From Sphaerisporangium fuscum (GTDB lineage: Bacteria > Actinomycetota > Actinomycetes > Streptosporangiales > Streptosporangiaceae), in NCBI RefSeq assembly GCF_018531465.1, contig NZ_JAHDTF010000005.1, positions 286,574 to 350,573 of the forward strand: DNA of 64,000 nt. Direction: 5' to 3'. Every line of letters starts with the position of its first letter. Position 1 is the stretch's first letter. Below, piece by piece: positions 35,960 through 45,007 of the stretch. Made by a program: the position numbers and the translations under genes. The notes beneath the pieces were generated by a model. It searched no databases. It saw nothing but the letters and a program-made list of their open reading frames with translations, and was not told the origin of the DNA.

Positions 35960-36585
35960 TGCCGGACCGAGCGAAGATCCTCCTCGTCGACGATCGAGAG
36001 GAGAACCTCATCGCGCTTGAGGCCATCCTCAGCTCGCTCGACGTGGTCGCCGTGCGCGCGAAGTCCGGCGAGGAGGCTCTGAAGGCCCTGCTCAGCACGG
36101 AGTTCGCCCTCATCCTCCTCGACGTGCGCATGCCCGGCATGGACGGCTTCGAGACGGCCGCCCACATCAAGCGGCGCGAGCGCACCCGCAACATCCCGAT
36201 CATCTTCCTGACCGTGGTCGACAGCGCGCCCGACTACGCCTTCCGAGGGTACGCCGCGGGCGCCGTCGACTACCTCACCAAGCCCTTCGACCCGTGGGTC
36301 CTGCGGGCGAAGGTGTCAGTGTTCGTCGAGCTCTACACCATGAACCGCAGGCTCGCCGAGCAGGCGGCCCTGCTGCGTGAGCGGCTCAGCGTGGAACTCC
36401 CCGAGGGCACGGCCGCCGAGGTCCTGCCCGAGCTGTCGCGCCGCCTGACCGCCGTCGAGGAAGACCTCTCCCGGGTCAAGGAGATCGCCGCCAAGAGCAA
36501 CGGCGGCAACACCATCACCGGCCCCCTGAACGACCTCACCGACCGCGTGACCCACCTCCGCGCCGGCTTCGACGCCCTCTCCTGA
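35959..36585 (+). CDS. osaB: Response regulator with C-terminal coiled coil, OsaB-like
   Basis: 208 residues. Receiver domain at 1-125 with acidic pair Asp11-Asp12, phosphoacceptor Asp55 in LLDVRMPGMDG, switch Thr in FLTVVD and KPFDPW at the last conserved Lys. There is no DNA-binding domain; instead residues about 130-205 form a heptad-rich coiled coil (RRLAEQAALLRERL, LTAVEEDLSRVKE). This is the shape of Streptomyces OsaB, the partner of the OsaA kinase needed for growth after osmotic upshift. Its ATG overlaps the kinase stop (TGATG), with GGAAGGA upstream. Confidence 0.9.
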   Translation: MPDRAKILLVDDREENLIALEAILSSLDVVAVRAKSGEEALKALLSTEFALILLDVRMPGMDGFETAAHIKRRERTRNIPIIFLTVVDSAPDYAFRGYAAGAVDYLTKPFDPWVLRAKVSVFVELYTMNRRLAEQAALLRERLSVELPEGTAAEVLPELSRRLTAVEEDLSRVKEIAAKSNGGNTITGPLNDLTDRVTHLRAGFDALS

Positions 36586-36700
36586 CCCCACCCCACCCCC
36601 TCCCCAGCCACACCGAAACGACCTGCACTTCAACGCCCTCCCCCGGACGCCCCTCCGATGCCGCCCTCCCACTGCGGCGGCCCGCTTGCTGCGGGCGGAA

Positions 36701-36721
36701 CAGGGATGTGTAATATCCCTG
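36701..36721. promoter_or_regulatory. Rrf2 operator 1 over the rrf2 promoter
   Basis: CAGGGAT-N7-ATCCCTG, a perfect 7-bp dyad. TTGCTG (36686-36691) and TGTAAT (36709-36714) with a 17-base spacer form a promoter overlapped by it. Transcription from there would begin within about ten bases of the rrf2 start codon. The same element occurs at 37384. Confidence 0.75.
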
Positions 36722-36730
36722 ATTGTGAAC

Positions 36731-37201
36731 ATGGGTGAGGGAGTCGAGTGGGCCCTGCACTGCTGTGTGACGCTGGCCTGGTTGCGGGACGAGGGACCGG
36801 TGTCCATCCGCAAGCTCGCCACGTGGTTCGACCTGCCGCAGGAGTACCTCAAGAAGCGGCTACAGGCGCTGACCCGCGCCGGCATCCTGAACTCGACACC
36901 CGGCGTCCGGGGCGGCTTCTCGCTGGCGCGCCCACCCGAGCGGATCACGCTGATGGACGTCGTCACCGCCCTCGAGGGGCCCGCGGAGGCGTTCCGCTGC
37001 GCCGAGATCCGGCAGCGGGGCGAAGGGGCCGTCGGCGCCGGTGAGGAGTTCAGCCGCCCCTGCGGTATCTCCGTGGCGATGCGCCGCGCCGAGCTCGCCT
37101 GGCGACGCGAACTGGCCGCCCAGACCATCGCCGACCTGATGGCCGGGGCACAGGCGAGCGCGGAACGCACCCGCAGAAACTACGCCCGTATGCGCACCTG
37201 A
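36731..37201 (+). CDS. Rrf2 family transcriptional regulator
   Basis: 156 residues. Winged helix with SIRKLATWFDLPQEYLKKRL and GVRGGFSLARP (the wing). Two cysteines in the sensor loop (FRCAEI and SRPCGI) are about 23 residues apart, rather than the tight three-Cys set of IscR, so cluster binding is possible but uncertain. Starts at ATG 36731; a GTG two codons upstream is an alternative. It is near-leaderless from the promoter at 36686-36714. The shared operators at 36701 and 37384 point to self-repression and control of the downstream MFS gene. Confidence 0.88.
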   Translation: MGEGVEWALHCCVTLAWLRDEGPVSIRKLATWFDLPQEYLKKRLQALTRAGILNSTPGVRGGFSLARPPERITLMDVVTALEGPAEAFRCAEIRQRGEGAVGAGEEFSRPCGISVAMRRAELAWRRELAAQTIADLMAGAQASAERTRRNYARMRT

Positions 37202-37229
37202 CCCCCGCCACCCGCACCGCCCTCCATCC

Positions 37230-37306
37230 CAGACCACCCGCATCGCCTTCCTTCCCAGACCACCCGCATCGCCCTCCTTCCAGACCACCCGCACCGTCCC
37301 CCTTCC
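37230..37306. repeat. Three tandem copies of a 25-26-bp unit
   Basis: CAGACCACCCGCATCGCC-type units begin at 37230, 37256 and 37281, with small differences in the third copy, in the gap between rrf2 and the MFS gene. No hairpin or coding role is apparent. Confidence 0.75.
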
Positions 37307-37383
37307 CGGCCCACCCACCGGACGGGCGCGAATGTCGGTGGGGGTGTATCAGATGCCAGAAACACGTAGACCTATGAAGGGAA

Positions 37384-37404
37384 CAGGGATGTCCAATATC
37401 CCGT
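37384..37404. promoter_or_regulatory. Rrf2 operator 2 over the start of the MFS gene
   Basis: CAGGGATGTCCAATATCCCG matches operator 1 (CAGGGAT-N7-ATCCC). It covers the ribosome site and the ATG at 37389 of the MFS gene, so bound Rrf2 would act as a block at the promoter end or just inside the gene. Confidence 0.65.
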
Positions 37405-38591
37405 TTACTGATGGGCTCGACACCGGAGCCGCTCCCCCGGCCCAGCGAGGGCTCGGGGGGACTCTTGTGCTCGCGGTCGGCACCTTCGCCGTCGGCACGG
37501 ACGCGTACGTGGTGGCGGGGTTCCTGCCCGCCATGGCGCACTCCCTCGAGGTCACCGAGGCCGTGGCCGGCCAGTCCGCGACCCTCTTCGCCGTCGTCTA
37601 CGCCGTGCTCGCCCCGGTCCTCGCCACCGTCACCGCCCGGGTGCCCCGCCGAGCGCTGCTGGTGACGGCCCTGCTGGTCCTCGCCCTGGCCAACCTGGGG
37701 GCGGCCCTGGCTCCGAACTACCCCGCGCTGATGGTCGCCCGTGCCGTGGCGGCCGTGGGCGCGGCGGCCTTCACCCCCAACGCGGGCGCCGTCGCCTCCT
37801 CGCTGGTCGCCCCCGCACAGCGCGCCCGCGCGCTCGCCGTGGTGGTGGGCGGCCTCACCGTCGCGACCGCGCTCGGCGTGCCGCTGGGCAACCTCACCGA
37901 GAAGGTCCTGACCTGGCGGGCCGCGCTCGGCCTGGTCGCGGCGCTCTGCGTGCTCTGCGCCGCGGGCGTGACCGCCGTCATGCCGGCGCTGCCGGGCAAC
38001 CCCCGCGTCCCCCTGCGCGACCGCCTCGCCGCCCTGCGCCGCCCCGGCGTGGTGGCGGTGCTGCCGCTGACCGTGATCGGCCTCGCCGCGAGCTACGGTC
38101 TGTACGCCTACGCCGTCCCTGTCCTGCACGCGGTGGGCGCCGGACCCGCGACGGAGACGTGGCTGCTCTTCCTGTACGGCGTCGGGGCCGTCACCGGCAA
38201 CCTCGCCGCCGGCTCCGCCGCTGACCGGCGCGGGCCCGTCCGTGTCCTGGCCATCGGGTACGTGGCACTCGCCGTTACGCTGGCGCTCTTCGCCTGGGCG
38301 GCCGGCGCGGGCGTCCACTGGCTGCCGTTGGCCGGCCTTCTGATGGTGGCCTGGGGCGCGAGCACCTGGTTCCAGACGCCGGCCCAGCAACTGAGGCTGA
38401 TCTCCGCCGCGCCGGATGAGACGGCCGTGGTCGTCGGCCTCAACGCCTCGGCGCTCTACATCGGCATCGCGCTCGGGACGGCCCTCGGGGGGCTGCTGCT
38501 CCCCATCGGCCCGCCCGTCGCCCTCGCCGCCTGCGCCGCGCTGGCGCTCGTGTGCCTCCTCTACCTCGCGGCCACCCGCCACCACCACTAG
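37389..38591 (+). CDS. MFS efflux transporter (DHA1-like)
   Basis: 400 residues with twelve hydrophobic helices. GTFAVGTDAYVVAGFLPAMA in helix 1 and the motif-C-like APAQRARALAVVVGGLTVA region place it with AraJ/Cml-type sugar and drug exporters. The ATG at 37389 has GAAGGGA upstream and lies inside an Rrf2 operator; in-frame starts at 37332, 37353 and 37374 exist but have poorer context. The substrate is unknown. Control by the upstream Rrf2 protein is inferred from the two matching operators. Confidence 0.85.
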   Translation: MSNIPFTDGLDTGAAPPAQRGLGGTLVLAVGTFAVGTDAYVVAGFLPAMAHSLEVTEAVAGQSATLFAVVYAVLAPVLATVTARVPRRALLVTALLVLALANLGAALAPNYPALMVARAVAAVGAAAFTPNAGAVASSLVAPAQRARALAVVVGGLTVATALGVPLGNLTEKVLTWRAALGLVAALCVLCAAGVTAVMPALPGNPRVPLRDRLAALRRPGVVAVLPLTVIGLAASYGLYAYAVPVLHAVGAGPATETWLLFLYGVGAVTGNLAAGSAADRRGPVRVLAIGYVALAVTLALFAWAAGAGVHWLPLAGLLMVAWGASTWFQTPAQQLRLISAAPDETAVVVGLNASALYIGIALGTALGGLLLPIGPPVALAACAALALVCLLYLAATRHHH

Positions 38592-38789
38592 GAGGACCGC
38601 GAGCGGGTCACCCGCCGTGGAACGGCGCCGGCTTCACCGCACCTCGTCCCGCCGCCCCGGCGCCGACGAGATGACCGGACTCGACGCAGGCGAAGGACAG
38701 CGAGCGAAGGTGACCCAACCCCATTACCAGGGACCTGCTCGCGGGTGCCCCGGAAGCCGCAGGAGATAGCACACCCGTCGACGTCGCCG

Positions 38790-41516
38790 TTACCGGCGGG
38801 CGCGTTCCAGGGCGTCCCAGAAGCCGCGGCGCAGGGCGTGCCGTACCTCGTCGTGGAGCAGGAAGTCGATGGGGAGCGACGAACCCTGCAGGAGCCGGGC
38901 CTCGAGGTCCGAAGGCATGCGGGGCTTGCGGGCCAGCACCGCTTCGAGCCACAGGGCGGGGGCGTCCCTGGCGACCGACTCGCCGAAGTCGTGCCCCTCC
39001 TTGTGGGCGGCCTTCACCGCGTCGGCGAGCGTGGTCGTGCCGGGGGAGCTCGCCTGCGGGGGCACCGGCGCGGGCTGCGGGCCGGTGTACGGGCCGAGCT
39101 GGGGCGCCGGGAAGCCCTGCGTCAGGCTGGAGCCCCCTCCCATGGTGTACTGGGCCGGCACGGGCGGGGCCGCCTGCGGAGGCACGGGCGCCGCCATGGG
39201 CGGAGACGGCGGCGGGCCGGCCTGCTCACGCTGCTGCGGCTCGGAGGCGTACGCCCCGTACGACGGTGGCAGCGCCGGCTGAGCCATGCGCGGCGGGCTG
39301 GGCGGCTGCGAGCCGGAAGTGTGGGACGTCTGCGCATGGGAGGCGGTCCCGTGGCTCATCGGGGACGGGGCCCCGTGAGCAGCGGCGGAGGTGTCGGGCC
39401 CATGGGAGGACGCGGCGGTGGCGGCCGGGGTGTGAGCGCCGATGGCGCTGTGGGCTCCGGGACCGGAGCCGCGGGAACCCGCCTCCTGGTGCCCGGCCCC
39501 GGACATACCAGGCTCGTGTGAGCCGAGGCCGGGCGAGGAGGAATCGTGGGCCCGGGAGGTCGGCGCGCCGGACTCGTCGCGGGCGAGCTGCCGCGTCTCC
39601 GCGTCCTGGCCACCCGACCGGAGCAGGCCCGCCTCCCCGGAGCGGCCGAGCGGACCGCCCTCCTGCCCACCGACGCCGAGAAGCCCCGACTGGTCGGCAC
39701 GGCCGGCCCCCGAAGACCCGGAATCGGAACGACCGGCGCCGGGCAGCCCGGAATCGGAACGGCCGGTTCCCAGAGAGCCGGAACCAGTGCGGCCGGCGCC
39801 CAGCAGAGCGGAGTCAGAACGACCAGTCTCCGAGGACCCGGACTCGGCACGGGCGGCCCCTAACGAGCCGGCCCCGGTACGGCTGGAGCCGAGCAGGCCG
39901 GGATCCGAAGGGCCGGGCCCGAGAGAACCGGAGTCGGACCTGCCCGCCCCCGGGAAACCGGACTCGGAACGGGGGGATCCCAGGTATCGGGAGTCGGAAC
40001 GGCCGGAGCCGCCCAGCAGCCCCGTCTCCGAGCGGCCGGCCTCCAGAGAACCGGACTCCGAGTGGACGGGCCCCAGAGAACCCGACTCCGAGCGGCTGAG
40101 GCCGAGCGCGCCCGGCTCGGTACCACTGGAGCCCAGTGCACTCTGGTGGGCGCTCCGGGAGCCGAGAGGACCGTGCTCCTGATGGCCGGACCCGGGCGAG
40201 CCGGAGTCGCCGTGGCCGGACCTGAGGGGGTCCGCCTCACCACGCGGTGCGAGCAGGCCGGACTCGTGGACGTTCGAAGGGAGCAGGCCGGACGCCTGAG
40301 CGCCGGCGGCCTGCGCCGACGGTTCGGCCCCCTGGGAAGTGCCATGGGAGGAAGTGCCGTGAGGAGGAGTGCCGAGGGACGCCGCCGAGGGACCGACCGC
40401 TCCCGAGGAGCTCAGCGGTCCCGACGAGGCCAGTGAAGCCGGGGACCCCAGCGGTCCCGACGACCCTCGGGAAGCGGCCTCCTCCGCGGTGGCCCCGTAC
40501 GTCGACCCGCTGGCCATGCCTGTAGCGGAAGACCCCGTGTCCTGGGAGGCGAGAGGCTGCCCCGACGAGGGCGCGAAACGCGGCGCGGTGGACTCAAGGT
40601 CGGTGGACGCCGCCGAACCACCCTCCCCCGCCCCCTGGGAACCATAAGAGGACGCGCTGGACGAACCGCCACTCACCGGGCCTTGGGCGCCGTAAGAAGA
40701 CCCGGCGGAAGAACCACCACCCACCGAACCCTGGGAACCGTAAGAAGACCCGGCGGAAGAACCACCACCCACCGAACCCTGGGAACCGTAAGAAGACCCG
40801 GCGGAAGAACCACCACCCACCGGACCCTGGGAGCCGTACGGGGAGCCGGCGGCTGGGGGTGGGGCCGATGAGGAGGCGCGTCGTCCGCTGTAGGCGTGGT
40901 CACGCCCGTTGCTCAGTGGCTGTGACGCGCGCCGGCCGTTCCCGGACGGGGAGCCGGGCTGGGCGCCGGTCGCGATGTTGCCGGTCACCAGGCTGACGTA
41001 CGGCCGCAGATGACCCGCCCCGATCTCGATCAGGTCGTCGCACTCCTGCTGGAGCGTGCGCGAGACCGCCCAGCCCCCCTCGGCCACGATGTTGATCACG
41101 GTCACCCGGATGCCGAGGTCCTGGGCGTCGCTCACCACCTGGGCGAGGTCCTCGTCGCCGCTGACCACGACGGCGTCGCAGATGGCGTTGTTACGGGCCA
41201 GGGTCATGAGGTCGCGGTGGACCTGGGCGTCGACCCCTTCTCTGCGCCCGGGCCTGATGCGCGCCAGGCGGAGTTTGAGCCCGGGGATGTCGGCCAGCGC
41301 GTCGTGCTCGGGGGTGCGCCTGCCCTCGACCGTCGCCTCGTACCAGTAGCAGCGCAGCAACGGCAGGTCGGTGCGCTCGCGGGAGAGCGTGGAGAGCAGC
41401 TGGAGCAGCCCTGGATAGTCCCAGGCGACGGCTTCGCGATGGCGGGTGCCATGGACGGCCATCGCGCCGTCGGCCAGCAAATAGCCGGCGTCCACGAACA
41501 GCGCGCAGCGATCCAC
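38790..41516 (-). CDS. NYN-domain ribonuclease-like protein with a very long repetitive linker
   Basis: 908 residues. Residues 1-165 form a NYN/PIN-like domain with acidic site residues (FVDAGYLLADG, Asp9; AQVHRDL; VVSGDEDLAQVV), likely a metal-dependent RNase. Residues about 180-820 are low complexity: first GSSYGSQGSVGGGSSA-type 16-residue repeats, then many Gly/Ser/Arg-rich units around GRSDSGSLG, then Pro/Gln-rich sequence. A conserved-looking C-terminal helical domain occupies about 825-908 (HDFGESVARDAPALWLEAVL...). NYN proteins with shorter linkers are common in actinomycetes; this linker is exceptional. GTG start with only a weak ribosome site. Divergent from pyrE. Confidence 0.85.
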   Translation of the reverse strand: MDRCALFVDAGYLLADGAMAVHGTRHREAVAWDYPGLLQLLSTLSRERTDLPLLRCYWYEATVEGRRTPEHDALADIPGLKLRLARIRPGRREGVDAQVHRDLMTLARNNAICDAVVVSGDEDLAQVVSDAQDLGIRVTVINIVAEGGWAVSRTLQQECDDLIEIGAGHLRPYVSLVTGNIATGAQPGSPSGNGRRASQPLSNGRDHAYSGRRASSSAPPPAAGSPYGSQGPVGGGSSAGSSYGSQGSVGGGSSAGSSYGSQGSVGGGSSAGSSYGAQGPVSGGSSSASSYGSQGAGEGGSAASTDLESTAPRFAPSSGQPLASQDTGSSATGMASGSTYGATAEEAASRGSSGPLGSPASLASSGPLSSSGAVGPSAASLGTPPHGTSSHGTSQGAEPSAQAAGAQASGLLPSNVHESGLLAPRGEADPLRSGHGDSGSPGSGHQEHGPLGSRSAHQSALGSSGTEPGALGLSRSESGSLGPVHSESGSLEAGRSETGLLGGSGRSDSRYLGSPRSESGFPGAGRSDSGSLGPGPSDPGLLGSSRTGAGSLGAARAESGSSETGRSDSALLGAGRTGSGSLGTGRSDSGLPGAGRSDSGSSGAGRADQSGLLGVGGQEGGPLGRSGEAGLLRSGGQDAETRQLARDESGAPTSRAHDSSSPGLGSHEPGMSGAGHQEAGSRGSGPGAHSAIGAHTPAATAASSHGPDTSAAAHGAPSPMSHGTASHAQTSHTSGSQPPSPPRMAQPALPPSYGAYASEPQQREQAGPPPSPPMAAPVPPQAAPPVPAQYTMGGGSSLTQGFPAPQLGPYTGPQPAPVPPQASSPGTTTLADAVKAAHKEGHDFGESVARDAPALWLEAVLARKPRMPSDLEARLLQGSSLPIDFLLHDEVRHALRRGFWDALERARR
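40693..40836 (-). repeat. Three nearly identical 48-bp direct repeats inside the NYN gene
   Basis: Copies begin at 40693, 40741 and 40789 and differ by about one base, encoding the 16-residue unit with SSYGSQGSVGGG. A more diverged copy lies just to the left. The near identity at DNA level indicates recent expansion. Confidence 0.9.
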
Positions 41517-41750
41517 GCGACACCGCCCTTTCGCACGTGGCCCAAGCCCGGTGGCAGCCGAAGCCCGGCCCTATCTCAGGGTAATGAAGCCTCTGATCGC
41601 GCGAGGGTGAATCCCGGCGATTCGGCCCGCGCATGACCATGTTCAAGAACATTCATCCAGACCGTACCAGTTGCTCTTCTATCACCGTCCTGGGGTGATA
41701 AACGAGTGGCCAGTAGGACCATCCGGATGCGCTATCTCTAGGCTGGGCAC

Positions 41751-42287
41751 GTGACATATCGGGACAATCTGCTAGACGAGATCAAGAAAAAGGGCGTCGT
41801 GCACGGACGCGTCGTGCTCTCCTCCGGTCAGGAGGCCGACTGGTACGTGGACCTGCGGCGTATCACGCTGGACGCCGTCGCGGCCCCGATGGTGGGCCAG
41901 GTGATGCTCGACCTCACCGAGGACCTCGGCTACGACGCGGTGGGAGGCCTGACTCTGGGGGCCGACCCGGTGGCGACCGCCATGCTGCACGCGGCGGCCG
42001 CCCGCGGCCGGCGACTGGACGCGTTCGTCGTCCGCAAGGCGGGCAAGGCCCACGGCCTTCAGCGCCGCATCGAGGGGCCGGACGTCGCCGGCCGGCGGGT
42101 GCTGGCCGTGGAGGACACCTCGACCACCGGCGGGTCCGTCCTCACGGCGGTGGAGGCGCTGCGGGAGGCCGGCGCCGAGATCGTGGGCGTGGCGACGATC
42201 GTCGACCGGGGCGCGAAGTCCAGGATCGAGGAGACGGGCCTGCCCTACCGCTCGGCCTACAGCCTGGACGACCTCGGGCTCGCCTGA
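41751..42287 (+). CDS. pyrE: Orotate phosphoribosyltransferase
   Basis: 178 residues. Makes orotidine 5'-phosphate from orotate and PRPP in pyrimidine synthesis. The PRPP loop VLAVEDTSTTGGSVLTAV is near 115-132, with GGLTLGADPVATA and VVRKAGKAHGLQR for substrate and phosphate contacts. It begins with GTG, and TAGGCT at 41739-41744 is a good -10 placed so that transcription would start at or next to the GTG, suggesting a leaderless mRNA. In M. tuberculosis pyrE, DedA, fba, a DUF3151 gene and purA also lie near each other. Confidence 0.93.
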   Translation: MTYRDNLLDEIKKKGVVHGRVVLSSGQEADWYVDLRRITLDAVAAPMVGQVMLDLTEDLGYDAVGGLTLGADPVATAMLHAAAARGRRLDAFVVRKAGKAHGLQRRIEGPDVAGRRVLAVEDTSTTGGSVLTAVEALREAGAEIVGVATIVDRGAKSRIEETGLPYRSAYSLDDLGLA

Positions 42288-42288
42288 G

Positions 42289-42310
42289 CGCCGCCGTGCC
42301 ACGCGCGGCG
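42289..42310. terminator. Possible bidirectional hairpin after pyrE
   Basis: CGCCGC at 42289-42294 pairs with GCGGCG at 42305-42310 across a 10-base loop, between convergent genes. A short stem, so only moderate support. Confidence 0.4.
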
Positions 42311-42320
42311 ACGCGGCCGG

Positions 42321-42773
42321 TCACTGCTCCGGTGCGCGCTTGACCGTGAAGCTCTGCCGCTCCCCCGGTTTGCCGGGGGAGCGCGCCTTGCCGTTCACCT
42401 CGACGTAGACGGTGGAGGCGTCGCCGAGCACGACGTCGAGGGCCGGCTGGGTGTAGATCGCCTGCTGGCCCTGGGCGAGGTCACGGTCTTCGATGACGTC
42501 GCCGCCGGTGGCCCGGACGAAGATCGGGCACCGGTCGGCCCGGCACTCCACGAACAGGGTGGGCACGGTGCGGCCGGAATCCTGAGCGGACGGCGAGGGC
42601 GAGGGGCCACCGCTCGACGCGCTCGCGCTGGGGGAGGGCGAAGCGCCGCTCGAGTCGAGCGAGCCGATGAGGGAGATCACGCCGACGACGACGAGCCCGA
42701 GCACCGCGAGGATCGCCACGCCGACGAGCAGCAGGCGGGCGATTCCCATCGGGTCGGTCCGGTGACGTCCCAC
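42321..42773 (-). CDS. Small single-pass membrane protein with RodZ-like extracytoplasmic domain
   Basis: 150 residues. One transmembrane helix at about 12-38, a Ser/Pro-rich linker, then a beta domain (TLFVECRADRCPIFVRATGG, AIYTQPALDVVLGDASTVYV, VNGKARSPG) similar to the DUF4115/RodZ C-terminal fold. Two cysteines (ECRADRC) could form a disulfide outside the membrane. A GTG start at 42773 or ATG at 42749 is possible; neither has a strong ribosome site. The same position near fba is held by a small conserved membrane gene in mycobacteria. Function unknown. Confidence 0.75.
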   Translation of the reverse strand: MGRHRTDPMGIARLLLVGVAILAVLGLVVVGVISLIGSLDSSGASPSPSASASSGGPSPSPSAQDSGRTVPTLFVECRADRCPIFVRATGGDVIEDRDLAQGQQAIYTQPALDVVLGDASTVYVEVNGKARSPGKPGERQSFTVKRAPEQ

Positions 42774-42857
42774 ATACCGGAGAGTAGCGGTTGGACCCCG
42801 TTCCGAACGACCGCTCGGCAGGACTCGTCAGCCCGGCTTTCACCGCCCGGACGGGGG

Positions 42858-43550
42858 CTAGAACGGCGAGGTGGTGTCCCGGTGGTGCCGGCCGCGCGGC
42901 TCGGGGACGGCCTGCTTGCCCTCCTTGCGCCCCTTCAGCACCTCGCGGATGATGGGGATCACCGACAGGACGATGATGACCGCGGCGCCGGGCAGGATGT
43001 AGCGGTCGACGTTCGGAATGCTCCTGCCCGCGAAGTAGCCGATGAGCAGCATCGACTCTGTCCACAGGATGCCGCCGACGACGTTCCACAGGAAGAACCG
43101 CGCGGCGGGCATGCCGAGGATGCCGGCGACGGGGTTGAGGAACGTGCGGACGATCGGGATGAACCTCGCCAGCACCACGGCCCTGGAGGGGCCGAACTTC
43201 TGGAAGTAGTGCTCGGCCTTCTCGACGTACTCCTGCTTGAAAAGGCGGGAGTCGGGCCGGGAGAACAGCCGGGGCCCCGTTTTGGCGCCGATGAGATGGC
43301 CCAGTTGCGCCCCCGCGATGGCGCACAGGGGGGCGGCGACCAGCAGGACGCCCAGCGGGAACGGCGATTCGAGGCCGACGGAATGGGCGACCGCCGCCGA
43401 GGCCCCCATGCCGGCGACCACCAGCAGCGAGTCACCCGGCAGGAAGAAACCGATCAGCAGACCGGTCTCGGCGAAGATGATCGCGAGAATGCCGATGAGC
43501 CCGAAGGTGACGATCCACCATTGGGCGTCCAGAAGATTAGTGAGGTCCAT
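42858..43550 (-). CDS. DedA family membrane protein
   Basis: 230 residues from the ATG at 43550. The SNARE-associated/DedA domain shows FAETGLLIGFFLPGDSLLVV near the N-terminus and ARFIPIVRTFLNPVAGILGM, the family E/R-containing re-entrant motifs, with several hydrophobic helices. DedA proteins are thought to translocate polyprenyl-phosphate or phospholipids. Longer frames up to 43700 only add non-family residues. Divergent from fba, as in M. tuberculosis (Rv0364 beside Rv0363c). Confidence 0.88.
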   Translation of the reverse strand: MDLTNLLDAQWWIVTFGLIGILAIIFAETGLLIGFFLPGDSLLVVAGMGASAAVAHSVGLESPFPLGVLLVAAPLCAIAGAQLGHLIGAKTGPRLFSRPDSRLFKQEYVEKAEHYFQKFGPSRAVVLARFIPIVRTFLNPVAGILGMPAARFFLWNVVGGILWTESMLLIGYFAGRSIPNVDRYILPGAAVIIVLSVIPIIREVLKGRKEGKQAVPEPRGRHHRDTTSPF

Positions 43551-43831
43551 CACCGATGAGGGTACAGCCGAAAGGCGGGTTCGCGGCGCGACCGGGGGTA
43601 GGACCAGCTGTGTCAAAAGCACAGGGCGAGCCGGGCGGTCGAGAAGAGGGTGCGAGGGCGAGGTGAACACGTGCGCCGCTACTTCTTCCTCGTCCGTCAC
43701 TCCTTCGCGATACTGACCCCCGGGGCTCCTCCTCGCGCAGCGAGGATGAGCCGATCTGTCCTCCGCGCCCGAACAGGGGAGAGATCCAGCCCCGCGCCCG
43801 CCATTCGTTCCATCTAGGGAGATGACTTCCG

Positions 43832-44854
<1,023 letters not shown>

Positions 44855-44893
44855 GCGGAGAAAGATCGGCCAGTCACGAAGTGTGACATCTCT

Positions 44894-44931
44894 CATGGAA
44901 CGGGCGGATTCGCGGATCTGCCCGTTCCATG
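44894..44931 (+). terminator. Strong hairpin terminator after fba
   Basis: CATGGAACGGGC (44894-44905) pairs perfectly with GCCCGTTCCATG (44920-44931), and the interior GGAT/ATCT continues the stem to a tiny loop. It isolates fba from the following accessory block. Confidence 0.8.
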
Positions 44932-45007
44932 GGAATTTCCTGAGAGAAAGCGTAAAAAGAGTTGCATGAGAGGTTGGTGTAACAAATACGTCGTTAGCAT
45001 GAGCTAA

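Noticed and set aside
38790..41516. CRISPR array in the repetitive region
   Set aside because: The 48-bp repeats are contiguous, without spacers, in frame and encode a 16-residue unit, so they are coding tandem repeats.
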